A stretch of 64,000 nucleotides of DNA from Turbatrix aceti (lineage: Eukaryota; Nematoda; Chromadorea; Rhabditida; Panagrolaimidae): positions 5,589,246-5,653,245 of the forward strand of contig OZ017770.1 of NCBI GenBank assembly GCA_963969345.1. Reading direction: 5' to 3'. The translations under genes were made by a program, and so were the position numbers. The notes under the pieces are model-generated. The model was not told where the DNA came from and searched no databases. It worked only from the letters and a program-made list of their open reading frames with translations. Each line of letters opens with the position of its first letter. The stretch's first letter is position 1. This document shows positions 11,601 to 22,431 of this stretch, piece after piece.

Positions 11601-12597
11601 GCAGACATCTGCTCAGTGGTCGAAGCAATGATTTCTCGCTGAAAAAGCCATGATGTACATCAAATCAACGAGATACACAAAAAACTTACACCACTCTCAT
11701 TGTCAACAACGTCACCGGCGATTTGGTTGCTTGCTTGCCTATAAAAGCGCCACCGAATACAATAAGCACAAAGCGAGGTCAATCGCCAAAGCCAAAAGGG
11801 ACGAATCGGCAAAGACAGCATGCAAAACAAACTCACATTTCATCGCGATTCTCCTGATCGGGAAGGATATCATCATCAACCGGAGCAGACATCTGCTCAG
11901 TGGTCGAAGCAATGATTTCTCGCTGAAAAAGCCATGATGTACATCAAATCAACGAGATACACAAAAAACTTACACGGCTCTCATTGTCAACAACGCCACC
12001 GGCGATTTGGTTGCTTGCTTGCCTATAAAAGCGCCACCGAATACAATAAGCACAAAGCGAGGTCAATCGCCAAAGCCAAAAGGGACGAATCGGCAAAGAC
12101 AGCATGCAAAACAAACTCACATTTCATCGCGATTCTCCTGATCGGGAAGGATATCATCATCAACCGGAGCAGACATCTGCTCAGTGGTCGAAGCAATGAT
12201 TTCTCGCTGAAAAAGCCATGATGTACATCAAATCAACGAGATACACAAAAAACTTACACCACTCTCATTGTCAACAACGTCACCGGCGATTTGGTTGCTT
12301 GCTTGCCTATAAAAGCGCCACCGAATACAATAAGCACAAAGCGAGGTCAATCGCCAAAGCCAAAAGGGACGAATCGGCAAAGACAGCATGCAAAACAAAC
12401 TCACATTTCATCGCGATTCTCCTGATCGGGAAGGATATCATCATCAACCGGAGCAGACATCTGCTCAGTGGTCGAAGCAATGATTTCTCGCTGAAAAAGC
12501 CATGATGTACATCAAATCAACGAGATACACAAAAAACTTACACCACTCTCATTGTCAACAACGTCACCGGCGATTTGGTTGCTTGCTTGCCTATCAA
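8615..12597 (-). repeat. Fourteen-fold 284-bp tandem array of two mini-exons
   Basis: A unit of exactly 284 bp repeats with a few base differences. Read on the minus strand, each unit has exon A (49 nt, 8850-8898 plus multiples of 284) after an acceptor ending TTTATAG and before donor GTAAGT. Exon B follows (86 nt, 8713-8798 plus multiples of 284) after TTTTTCAG and before GTGAGT. Introns are 51 bp (A to B) and 98 bp (B to next A). A plus B is 135 nt, and the phases close perfectly, so each unit adds 45 residues: QASNQIAGDVVDNESG, then REIIASTTEQMSAPVDD, then DILPDQENRDEM. The product is acidic and probably disordered. There are 14 B exons and 14 A exons; the last A (12542-12590) is fused to the neighbouring duplicated gene. 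Three A exons carry linked D-to-G and G-to-R changes. Confidence 0.9.
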
Positions 12598-14392
12598 AGC
12601 AAATGCCGAAATACTGGTGAAGCGGCCAACCAGCAGTCAGTGGATTGTTAGTGCGCAGAGCCAAAAGAGAATCCTCGCGCACCAGCGGGCTGGAAAAATG
12701 GGCTGCAAGCGCCTCTCTGCCCTCGGCAAATCTTTCATTCATCAGGCGAAACATCGCATTACTGAAAAAAACTAACAAAATCATAATAAAACCCAAAAAA
12801 ACATACGTGCTATTGAGATTGACAATAACTTGCCGGGCTTCGCCGACGTAGTCATTCAATTCCTTGTAGGCCATCTCCTGGCGTATGGCCATGGTGTAAC
12901 CCACGGGATCGGCGGTACGACTCAGACGAAGCAGAACGGGCGAAACGTTAGTAGTCCAGTTCTTGGAGGTCTCCATGTAGTCCATGTGTTCGACGAAAAG
13001 AGTTTCGACGTACTGGCGATCGTGAGGGTCCAGCAGAGAGCCGGATTCAAGAATGCTGTGAATGAACGCCAGACGCTCGACGGCTTCGTATTCGCAGACA
13101 TTAGAGTTCAGATGAACAATATCCTGCAAAGCACGGACCATATCGTGGTCCTCGTTGGTCTCGTCGATGAAGTACTTGAAAATTTCTTCGTAGGCGGAGA
13201 GGCCTTGCATAGGGTCTTCGAAAAGAGACTCAAACGGAACATCGCCCATCGTGGTCAGTTTGTACTTGGGGAAAGAGTGGCTGGCCGTGATCTGAGAAAA
13301 CGGGTTGGTTCGGATAGCAGCCGTGTACAGGAAAATCTGCAAAAACGAATGCGAGATAAACAGTTTGTTTTCACGAACAAAAAAAACGTACCAGAATGTC
13401 GAAAAAGTTGTAGCGCTCAATATTTGGGCCGCGACGGATGCCGATGATTTTGCGGAGGCTGTCCCCTGAAACATTCGCGCGTAATCAGCTTAACAACTTT
13501 CAAAAACTCACAATTGGCAAATCCACTGTGTCCGATCAAGAAAAGCATCGTAGAAAACGCTTTGGGGTGCTCGAAAACTTTGACTCCGTTGGCGTGCCAA
13601 TGCATGACGCAGTCCACGAAAACGCTAACGCTCGGCATGAGAAGCGGAAAGGACTGGAAGATGGAAGCGATGTCGGGAAGCATGTATTTGCCGATGAACG
13701 AGTTGCTGAGTGATTCCGGATCCTTGGCGTACCAGATCTTTTGAGCAATCATAGTACCACCCTAAAAAAACCAAAATCAATCGTTTTCATAAAAAAACCC
13801 GCAAGAAACTCACATCTCCGGTAGTAGACAGGGTAGCGCAGCGATCGGCGTTCGCGTGGTTGTCAAGATACGTCTTGGCAATAATGTAGTGGACAAAGGA
13901 GGAGAACAAAGCTTCAATGCCGGCCCGATTGTGATAAATGTTGCGCAGGTGCTTGCTGGTGGCGAGGCAGCACAAAGCAACGGCATCGAGGTTCGAGATA
14001 TCGTAGACAGGAGGAGCTTCTTTGGAGTAGATCACTTTGGCTGCAAAAGAGCACAGCATACCGCAACAAAGCTTGTAGACCTCGGTATCCTTCAGCGAAG
14101 CGAAGGACTTCGGATTGGTACGGTCTTTGTCGTTGTTGATGAGATACCCATATTTGTCAAGCATCCAGATAGATTCCTGAATGGCAGCCGACCTTGGAAC
14201 AATATACAGATTCTCGAAGCGTAGAACTTCCTTGACACGAGCAATTAGGAGCGCAACATGGGGAGCAACTGGCTGATTAGGGAAACGATTGTCGTAGATT
14301 TTGACATACTTCTGGTAGTCAACCAAAGAATCGTCGAGAATATTGTTGTTGGCGATACTAACAAGCTTAGACTCGTCATCAAAAACGCTCAT
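12542..14392 (-). CDS. Partial duplicate of the unknown gene, fused in frame to the array
   Basis: Exons (minus): 13814-14392, 13512-13761, 13392-13465, 12807-13336 and 12542-12761, homologous to the first five exons of the gene at 3386-5843. Relative to that gene it has an in-frame 12-nt deletion (AFKLSG becomes AY). It has lost the original start; a change at the residue corresponding to V in TVSVFDD gives a new ATG (MSVFDDESKL). Homology stops after HQYFGIC. The exon then reads FDR and goes directly into QASNQIAGDVV of array exon A with no frame change, ending at the array's normal GTAAGT donor. With the array and TraB exons this gives one 37-exon, 4542-nt reading frame (1513 residues). 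Alternatively it is a truncated pseudogene read by chance in frame, but the exact phase match argues against that. Confidence 0.8.
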
Positions 14393-14612
14393 GATGGATA
14401 AAGATCCCGAGTAGGATATTGAAAGAGCGCGAAAAACGGCAGTGGCCGCAGTTCACAAAAAAAACGTAACAAACGCAAACTCCGCCCTGTTCTCTTTTTC
14501 GTGTAAAGACCACGCTCCGCTTTTGATGAGAAAACATGCATATTGTGAAAAAAATTTGTTGTTTTTTTTGCATGGTGTAGAGGTTTTTGCATACATATAA
14601 CAATAACAATTA
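14393..14612 (-). promoter_or_regulatory. Duplicated upstream region of the fused gene
   Basis: This is related to 5844-6060. It retains the T-run, GGTTTTTGCA and CATACATATAACAATAAC (plus strand). It shows that the duplication carried at least 200 bp of upstream DNA, so the fused gene may keep the parent promoter. This is an inference from sequence similarity only. Confidence 0.4.
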
Positions 14613-14645
14613 TGTCAAAACTCGGATAGTTCCCCGCATCAGAAT

Positions 14646-14734
14646 GATAATGATGATTTTATTTATTTATTTATTTCACTGAGTAATAACTAACCACTGA
14701 GTAATGGTGAAATAAATAAATAGATAATGATGAT
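14646..14734. mobile_element. Short foldback element with flanking direct repeats
   Basis: A perfect 15-bp inverted repeat (ATTTATTTATTTCAC at 14665-14679 against GTGAAATAAATAAAT at 14707-14721) encloses two copies of ACTGAGTAAT. Outside it lies a perfect 12-bp direct repeat, GATAATGATGAT (14646-14657 and 14723-14734), resembling a target-site duplication. It could be a tiny MITE-like insertion, but the AT-rich simple composition leaves chance possible. Confidence 0.4.
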
Positions 14735-16787
14735 GTTATCAGTTAAATTGATTTTGTTTGTTTGCAAAATTCTGCAATTGCAAGAATGGAAATTTGTAAA
14801 AGAAAGTGTAACAATTTATTGAATTACTGAGCAAAAATGCATGAACCCGCTCAGGTTTTTTAAATAGGACAATTTGACCCAATACGGAACACCCCGATCA
14901 AATTGAGAATGAACTGATAGCTGATGACGCCGTTGGTGCTCTCATAGCTGTTTGGTAGCTTCCTAAACGAAATATTGCCAGTCATGGAAAAAAAAGGAAG
15001 TTGTCATAGAACCTGAAAAACAAAAAAACGTTGTTGCAAACTGTTGGAAATGTTGCAAAATTCGACTGGGAGATGTTCTGTTTCGCCGTGCTCTAAAATC
15101 CTGAAGTCCGTCTTTCAAGGTTAGTTTTTTTGTGTTTAAAATTATTTCGACCTAAGTATGATGTTATAGTCTCCGTACCGCCTTGATGTCAGGGCTAACG
15201 TTATCGATCTGAGTGAGGTTATCAAAAAACGCCATAAGTATTGCGTGCAAGGGTATATTGCTTTTTCTGAAACGTGAGTGACAAACACCGATTCAATTTG
15301 TCTTCAGATCTCGTTGTGCATCTGGAAACGATCTGCGAACAAACGCATGCCGACTAACTCGAGAGGAAGAAAACTATCACTGACGATGACACTGCCTCCG
15401 ACGGTGGCGACACTTTGGATTATCCATGGGGATTCCCCGCCCAAAAGTAATCGCCTCGGTGGAATTTCGGATCAAAATTCAAAATACCGTATTTTTGTTT
15501 CAACGACACTTTTTTATTTGTAAGATTCCATAACATAACAAATAATCAGGTAGTGGAGTATGTCTACCGGGGAGCCGGAGGATGTTCCAGGGGACATCCA
15601 CGGGGATTCCCGGGAATAATCCCCCGTTTTTTATCCTTCAGGGATTTGCACCACCCTGCCCCCGACATCGAAGGAATTGAATAAATTCGTTATTGTTGTC
15701 TTGTGAAATTAAAAAAAAAAGTTTTAACTTTTTTGAGTTCGGTTTGGGTTCTGGTCGGATTACCCAAAATTTTTGGGTTTGGGTGCTGTTTAGATTATCC
15801 GAAAAATTTACTAAACTATCACAGGACATAATATATTTCAATATTTTTTTTCAGTTTCAACGTGCTTAAAAGCCCGTTGGAACTGAAAAACGTGCAACGC
15901 CCCCGCCCACTAAAAATACACCGTTTTGCAGTCGCCCTGTACAAGTTGAATTGGATCTGAAAGCCTAAACCCAGATTTAAATTCATCATACCATAAATGC
16001 GTGTTTCTGCCCTTAATGATTTTTTTGATTTATTGCTTAAAGATTACTTACATTTAAAAAACAGTCTGCGGACGAGCACTAATGTAAGTGTAATTTAAAA
16101 AATGTCAGCTTATGCTTTTGAAACAATTCACCTTTGCTAAAGCTCGGTATTAGTGTTGAATGTCAGTGTGTATTTATTTTGCGACGATAAGTCAAAAGGC
16201 GGGTTCAACGCGCAAAAATGTGGTGATGTTTCAAAATTGATACTGAAATCAAAAACATTTGTAAGGAGGTGGTTACGTCGGGGTTCGCATTTTTTTTTGT
16301 CTTTTGGTGCGGATGTTTTTTAAAAAAAAATCTGATGTTTTGTATCTTTTTTAAATATTTGCGCTCTAAGCGACAGGTGTTTGCGCAGATTTGAAAGTTG
16401 ATTTAGGGGTTAATATTGGCTTTGTGGTATTGCTGACGTAAAAACAGTCGTGACGTCCTTGTTTCTGTCGCGTTCAGAAGTGAATTTTGTGTTTAAGTTT
16501 TGCAATCACTTTTTACGCGTTAGTGGAAGTGACGTCCATTGATAATCTTTTTATAATGATTTGTTATAAAATGTCAAACATAGTTTACACGTTGCTTTAA
16601 AAACGGGTCAAAATTTTATTAATTTCATTTCTATATTGATTAACCTGCTTGCTAATCAAATTATGCATTTTCCGTGCACCAATATGCATACATATTCTTG
16701 TTTGACGTTTCCGGTGCAGTGACACCCCCGCTTTATCGAGTATGGAATAGACGTTAAAAGTGGTTTGTGGTTTGATGCAAGAAAATC
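14735..16787. other. Intergenic region with CRE-like sites
   Basis: I see no gene. At 15720-15800 there are degenerate GGGTT/ACCC stretches (GGTTTGGGTT, GGATTACCCAAAA) that resemble the interior of the foldback elements at 42331-42538 and 60377-60468. Three TGACGT motifs (16434-16439, 16451-16456, 16530-16535) lie 250-350 bp before the signal-peptide exon of the Ig-EGF gene. Confidence 0.4.
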
Positions 16788-18441
16788 ATGAAGCCAAGTG
16801 CAGTAAATTATCGACTGATTGCTGCAGCAGCAGTGTTTGGGGTCAGGTAAAAAATATCCATAAAAAAGAAGAATAATTGCTATTAACATAGGACAGCGTG
16901 CTTTTAATTACATTTTCAGTGAGAGTTTAAAAGGGTCAAAGAAAGATCAAGCTTTCCTTCTAATTTACAAACTGTATTTACTTTAGAGCACTAAACTTTT
17001 ACTTCTACGCGGTACGCAGGAGGGAAAGTCTTTTGTCGCTCTTGACTTCAAAGTCAGTTTTATGATTGGGGCGTACCTCTGGGCTTCAAGTTATCATCAC
17101 GTTTTTACCGCAGCTGTGCGTGCTTTTTTGTGATTTGTCGGGTTACTTTCCAGGGTTGTAGTCACCAGCTAATTCATTTTTACCTAAATTCTATAAATTC
17201 ACAAACGATGAGTCATTGCCTGTAAAAAAGATTGTTCATTCCTAAGTTTGTTTGACTTGAGGGAGGCAATTGATTTAAATGGCCATTGAGTGCATTTTAA
17301 AACCTCTTTCGGACGCCTGAGGTAAACATTATCCCCGCCTAAGATTTTCATTTAAATTCGTCATCGTCAGTTTCATAGTGTGCACTCTTTTTGCGTGACC
17401 TGCATTTTGTGGAGGTAGTTGTCGTGATTCTGTTATGTTATACGTAAACTTTCTTATCAATGATGCCGGTTTCAGAAACAAGACCATGCCTGTCGACGCG
17501 ATACCAACCTATGAGATGGTCCTCAAGTCAAATGAAAACCTGGAGGAGCCTCTCAAACTCATCAGACTTTCTGAAAATGAAACGGCCAATGTTTCATGTC
17601 GACTGGACGATGCAGGTTTCAAGCGAGAAAGTTTGTCACTCATGCGTAATCATCATAATGAGGCACTCGCTGTCGGCAACACCAAGAGTTATAAAATCAC
17701 ATCGTATCGCAGCTCGCAGGGCCGCATCAACTTTCTCTGTTCGGCAGAAAGACTCGATGGGAAATATCAGAAAAGAGAAATGCGTGTCGCCGGTCGTTTG
17801 AAGCGTGAGATGCTTGACTCCGAAACGCTTTGTGCAACGAACAAGTGCAAAAACGATGGACTCTGCGTTGCTCAAAAAGGTGATCAACAGGGAAAAAGCG
17901 AATTTTGCTTGTGAGTCATATTTTTATTTTTTTACATATGTATATCCAATGATGATTCAGATGTCCTGCTATTTTCCGGGGTGAGCTTTGCGAATATCAA
18001 CAAGGCGCCGTCCGCACTTCGGCTTCAGCAAACGCGAACTACCTTTATGCGTCGATTCTCATGCTTTTTATCATCGCGCTTGTATTCGCTGTTTTATTTG
18101 GTCGTGAAAAGTAGGTGTTATCTATTTACAGGACGTATTAAGCGAACTTAATTTTTAACACCCGCACGCATTGCAGGTTCAAGCGCCAAAAATCCCGTGA
18201 AATGAAAAAGCTGGCTGCAGTTAAGACAGTCTCCGATGCAAACGAAAACATGTCTCTGCAAGACTATGATATTTGTGACGGGCGTGAAATGACCACATAT
18301 GCAGATCGAACGCCGGAAGTACACATTGAAGTACCCAACGAGTATGACAACGTTGTGACGCAGGCATCATCTAAATTACAAACAAATGGCCGCCTTGCCC
18401 AACCTCAGTTTACCGATTCAAGACCCCGCTTAAAAATCTGA
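16788..18441 (+). CDS. Ig + EGF + transmembrane protein (neuregulin/vein-like), copy 1
   Basis: Exons 16788-16846, 17476-17910, 17961-18110 and 18177-18441, 302 residues. The first exon is a prediction: ATG with a signal-like stretch (YRLIAAAAVFGV) whose phase matches the acceptor at 17475. Next is one Ig-like domain (Cys in NVSCRLDDAG and NFLCSAERL). One EGF domain follows, with spacing C-x4-C-x5-C-x13-C-x-C-x8-C (LCATNKC to GELC). Then comes a membrane helix (YASILMLFIIALVFAVLF) and a cytoplasmic tail of about 100 residues with tyrosines in acidic context (DYDICDG, NEYDNVV). The Ig-then-EGF-then-TM layout matches neuregulin/vein ligands and the nematode proteins named igeg in C. elegans. 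A role as a membrane-tethered EGF-type ligand is inferred. AATAAA is at 18452-18457. Confidence 0.85.
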
Positions 18442-18832
18442 CGAATACGAAAATAAAGAACCTGAAGACGCTCATCGTCGTATTCCATTTTTGGAAAATT
18501 TTCTTGCTTGTTGTTTTGACTTTGGCAATGTAAAGCACACCTGACTGATCTCGCTTCCCCCGGAAACTTTTGCAATGACTTGTTACCGTTTGCTTTATTT
18601 GTTGTTGAAAAAATAAAATGTTTTACTTACTCATTGCGCTCGTCCAATCTGTATTCGTATCTATGGATAGCGTCAAAATTTTAAAGCAAGGTGTCACTCG
18701 CATTATTGTCAAACACGAATGTCACGCTTTGAAGCCACTTTTATCGCCGAGGTGCTCTCTGTTTGTTTGTACAATGCGTCAACCTGCATTTGCCTATCAG
18801 TACTATCTCTCTGTTTTTTTACAGGAAACACC

Positions 18833-19850
18833 ATGGATTTTCGTTCATCGGTTTTAATCTCACTACTCTTCCTACCATTGTTACATTCACGTGGCTTGAC
18901 TATTTCCCACGTTATAAAGCTTCACACGGGTGCGTTTTTTTCTCGATGACGGTCACAGCTAGTTGGTAAACAGTTTATTGATTTATTTGAATTGAAGTAG
19001 AGCAAACCGAGCCGTATCCTGCAATCTTCGTCAATGAAGGCGACAACATCACCATCGAGTGCGACAAGCTCGATCATCAACACGTTCAGCTAATTCGAAT
19101 TTTTAGCAACGGCACAAGTTCTCCCATTAAGTAACTATTGCCAGTTCCGTTAAACACAAAATGCATTTTTTATAGAGACGATTATGCATTAACTTTTCGT
19201 TCGCCCGAATTCAACGGCGAACTTTTTTCATGTACTGCCCAAAGCGCGCAGACGCAAGAACAGATGATCGGTTATGTCCGTGTTTTATCCTTCATTAACA
19301 AAGGCTATTACGGGCGTTGGGAAACGTGCAATCACAAAAAGGAGTGCTACAACAAGGCGCAGTGCTACGTGGATCCCGAGCATGCCGAAATCAGTCTTTG
19401 CGTGTAAGTAAATGATGTCAAAGCACCCCTACGGCGATAATTGTATACATTTCAGCTGCACCTTCGGCTTCTACGGTGAAAGTTGTCAACTGACGTTTGA
19501 AGGTTGGCGTGCTAAACCAAACATTCGTGTTCACTCCGTTCTAGAGGGCTACATTCACAAGTCTCACTTTTGGCTGTCTCTGGCTATCTTTGGCATCGTG
19601 ACTGCTGCTCTAATTGCTCTGTCTGGTTTTGTCTATTACAAGTGCCGAAACGAAAGGTGTGTTTCTTCCATTTCAACAAATTACATTTTTTATGGCTTTT
19701 ATGTATTGCAGACAAGAAAAGATAATCGCGATCAGGCAACTTTCCCAATTTCGTAAGAACCAGCTTCTAGAAACCCAAGAATCTCTCCAAGCTGCTCCAA
19801 AGAAACAGGGTCCACAAGCAGCTCCTCTCATTTCAAATGAACAGCTTTAA
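18833..19850 (+). CDS. Ig + EGF + transmembrane protein, copy 2
   Basis: Exons 18833-18929, 19001-19130, 19176-19403, 19456-19656 and 19712-19850, 264 residues. A signal peptide (SSVLISLLFLPLLHSRG) is followed by an Ig-like domain (ITIECDKL and LFSCTAQ). The EGF domain has spacing C-x5-C-x5-C-x10-C-x-C-x8-C (ETCNHKKEC to YGESC). Then come a membrane helix (FWLSLAIFGIVTAALIALSGFVYY) and a short basic/glutamine-rich tail. It starts 391 bp downstream of copy 1 and has the same exon logic, with the EGF split by an intron just before the fifth cysteine, so the two are an old tandem duplication. A TTTTTTTACAG acceptor ends 8 bases before the ATG and could be a trans- or cis-splice site. AATAAA is at 19948-19953. 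Confidence 0.88.
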
Positions 19851-20461
19851 GTCCTGCCGTCAAATAATTATCGCATTTATACATGTCCAATTTAATTGTG
19901 AATTACGTTAAACATTACAAAGAAGTAAAACATGTTGACAAAAAAGGAATAAATCAAATGCACAAACGATTTGCGCAGTATGCACGTTGTATCATAGGGC
20001 ATCACGGATTTGCTCGAGGGTGGGTGCGAGGAACGACAAGAAACAGCTTGAGAATTCAGTAACAAAAAGAACACCGATTATTTCGCTTTTTTTGTCATTT
20101 TGAAGTACTACCATGGTGAATCCAGTAAAATAAAAGCGTAAACGATGTTGCAAAAAAGTTTAAAAGGATTAAAAAACAACAAATACGTGTTTATAGGATA
20201 AAAGACAAATTTTTCTACGTAGGAATCCGGACAAAAAGCGAAACAACCAATGACCCGATGTGCTCCGGAGTCTGTAAGTAAAAGACAAAACGAATCTGTC
20301 ATCAATGAAAAGAATTGAAATTTGCATTATTTGCGGTAAGGAAAAAACCGAGTCGAAGAGACACATGATCGTTGTCGTAAAAAAAGTGCGGCCAGGTCAG
20401 ATAGAAGTTATTAGGAAGACAGAATCACTTTTCGTGTGATTCCTATCCATAGGACGAGCGT
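19851..20461. other. Intergenic region, convergent 3' ends
   Basis: It holds the 3' end of Ig-EGF copy 2 (AATAAA at 19948) and presumably the 3' untranslated region of the minus-strand Hox gene. I see no gene. Confidence 0.4.
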
Positions 20462-22431
20462 CTATAAGTTTGGCGGACAAATTGGGTACCCCATGGCTGT
20501 GTAGTGGGAGGGAACGGATCCGACAGCGGCATTAGCGTGGGACTGAAGATGCGCTGTCTGAGGTAGCATGGACCACGATGCCATGTCTGCCATGGATGGC
20601 ATGCCGTGCATCGACGTCGTCGGAACCCCTCCATTCATATTCACAGGAGAACACCACATCTGACTGGATTGTGCGCCCAGCATTGAGTTTCCCGGTGCAC
20701 CAGACTTGAGCTTGTCTTGGTCGATACCGAGATTCAGGGAGTCGTCGATGAGTCCCAGGTTCTGGTGGTGCAGTTGACTGCCATTGCTGCCAGGCATCAT
20801 GCTTTTCTGCCCGGAAGGCGGCATCAGCGTTTGGGGATCGGTCTGCTCGTCGCAGCGGTTCTTTTCCTTTTTAGCCTTCATTCGACGGTTTTGAAACCAA
20901 ATCTTGATCTGTCGATCCGTTAAATTTGTCTGCAACCGAAGTTCTTCTCTCTGCTTCTTGCTAACGTAACTGGATTGCTGGAACTTGCTTTCCAGAACGC
21001 TTGTCTGATACCGCTGGTATGTCTGCCGTCCCTTCTTTGTTTGAGCTGAAATCGATTGCCTGAGGTGACCGCCAAAAGGCGACAAAGGAGACAAACCGTA
21101 GTTACCCCAATGCGCTGGTGGGTAGCACTGTCCAGGCCATGCAGGAAAGGCAGCTGCACTCGGAGCCATCTGGTTGTTGAATGGATAGTAGTTCTGCCAA
21201 TTGCCGTAAGCCTGTGCTTGCGCGTAAGCTGCTGCTGCCGCTGTCTGATAGGCGTCCGCTGTAGCCGCTGCAACAGCAAGATTCGCTACTGCGGCATCTG
21301 AGGACTCTGGAACGTCATTATGTTTAAATTAGAAGATGAAATCATTGATATTTTATGGGATTGACAACTACTGAATGCATTATCACGCACCACAAGTGTG
21401 CTCACATTTAGTCGCATCACAATATCATTTTCACCAAAGGCAAGCGCATACCGTAATTTTCGAAGGAAAAAATGCACGTGCTTTCTCGAGAGCCAAAAAA
21501 ACTGCTGCCGATTTTTCAACGGAAAAAAAAGAAAATAAATCACTCTTGAATAGGTGCTTAAGTGAGGTCTATTGACTATTTTGGAGGGAACAATAAAAGT
21601 AAAAGAAAAATATATAACGTTATTTAGTGGCACACATTGAAGGTCAGTAGTAGTCAATTTAAAAATATTTAAGGGGAGTGGCCTACCTGTTTCGGATTTG
21701 ACAAGTCCTACGCCGTGAGTCATTTGCGCAAGTCTGGAAAGGTGGTCGTCGGCAGCGGGGCCACTGCCTGGATTGTTGGCACCGCTGCTGCTGCCTTCGT
21801 TGGAAGACAGTGCCGTAGCGGCACTGCTAGAAGCCGAAGACGACGTTGACGCGATGTTGACCGACGTTAGAAGATTCAGATCAATGCTTGATGGTGTACC
21901 GCCAGTCGATGACGTGCTTGTGCTGGTTTCCACGCTGGGAACAGTCGTCGAAAAAAGAGGTGAGTTGAGGTTGGATGTTGTGGTACCGTTGGACTGCCTC
22001 TGATGTTGCTGTTGCTGTTGCTCTAGCTGTTGCTGTTGTTGTTGCTGTAGAAAATAATTAGACGTTTGGTGATAGGAATTCAAATTGGAAATCGTGGTGG
22101 ATGGGTTGTACAGGTAATTTGTAGGCAGTCCAAAGCTAACTTGATTCGAAACAGTGCAATCAGCTTCCGATGATTGATTGCTAGTTGTGCTACTTGCACT
22201 TTTTACAGACTCACCCCCACTTTCACAACGATTGCCAATTGACGGAAACGATAATGACAATGTTGATGAGAATGATGACTCGTCGTCGTTCGGATAACCA
22301 ATGGTCGTTTGCTGGAGTCCAGTGCTGCTGGTGCTGCTACTGCTACTGCTGCTGCTTGCCAGGCAACGATGTCGCTTTGTATCGTCGTTGCTCGAACCAC
22401 CAGTCAGCGTTGTCAACGTCGATACGTTCAT
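20462..22431 (-). CDS. nob-1: Posterior (Abd-B class) Hox protein, nob-1/php-3 type
   Basis: Two exons (minus): 21687-22431 and 20462-21306, 529 residues. The first exon is low complexity: serine runs, a glutamine run (about residues 129-146) and Ser/Thr/Ala-rich stretches. The homeodomain is at about residues 339-398, starting KKGRQTYQRYQTSVLE, then KFQQSSYVSKKQREEL, and ending with [16 protein letters not shown]. The QTYQRYQTSVLE and QQSSYVSKKQREELRLQ segments are characteristic of nematode nob-1/php-3, the Abd-B-class posterior genes; no YPWM hexapeptide is present, as usual for this class. C. elegans has two neighbouring genes of this type; only one is here, so the symbol denotes type, not strict orthology. 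Role by family: nuclear transcription factor setting posterior identity. Confidence 0.9.

Noticed and set aside
8810..12505. Thirteen plus-strand 95-codon open frames overlapping by ATGA
   Set aside because: They lie antisense to the mini-exon cassette, and all are copies of one sequence, so a single chance open frame appears thirteen times. The protein is basic with no recognisable features, while the minus strand has matching splice sites and phases.
8615..12597. CRISPR-like array
   Set aside because: The unit is 284 bp with nearly identical content throughout; there are no short repeats with variable spacers, and the genome is eukaryotic.
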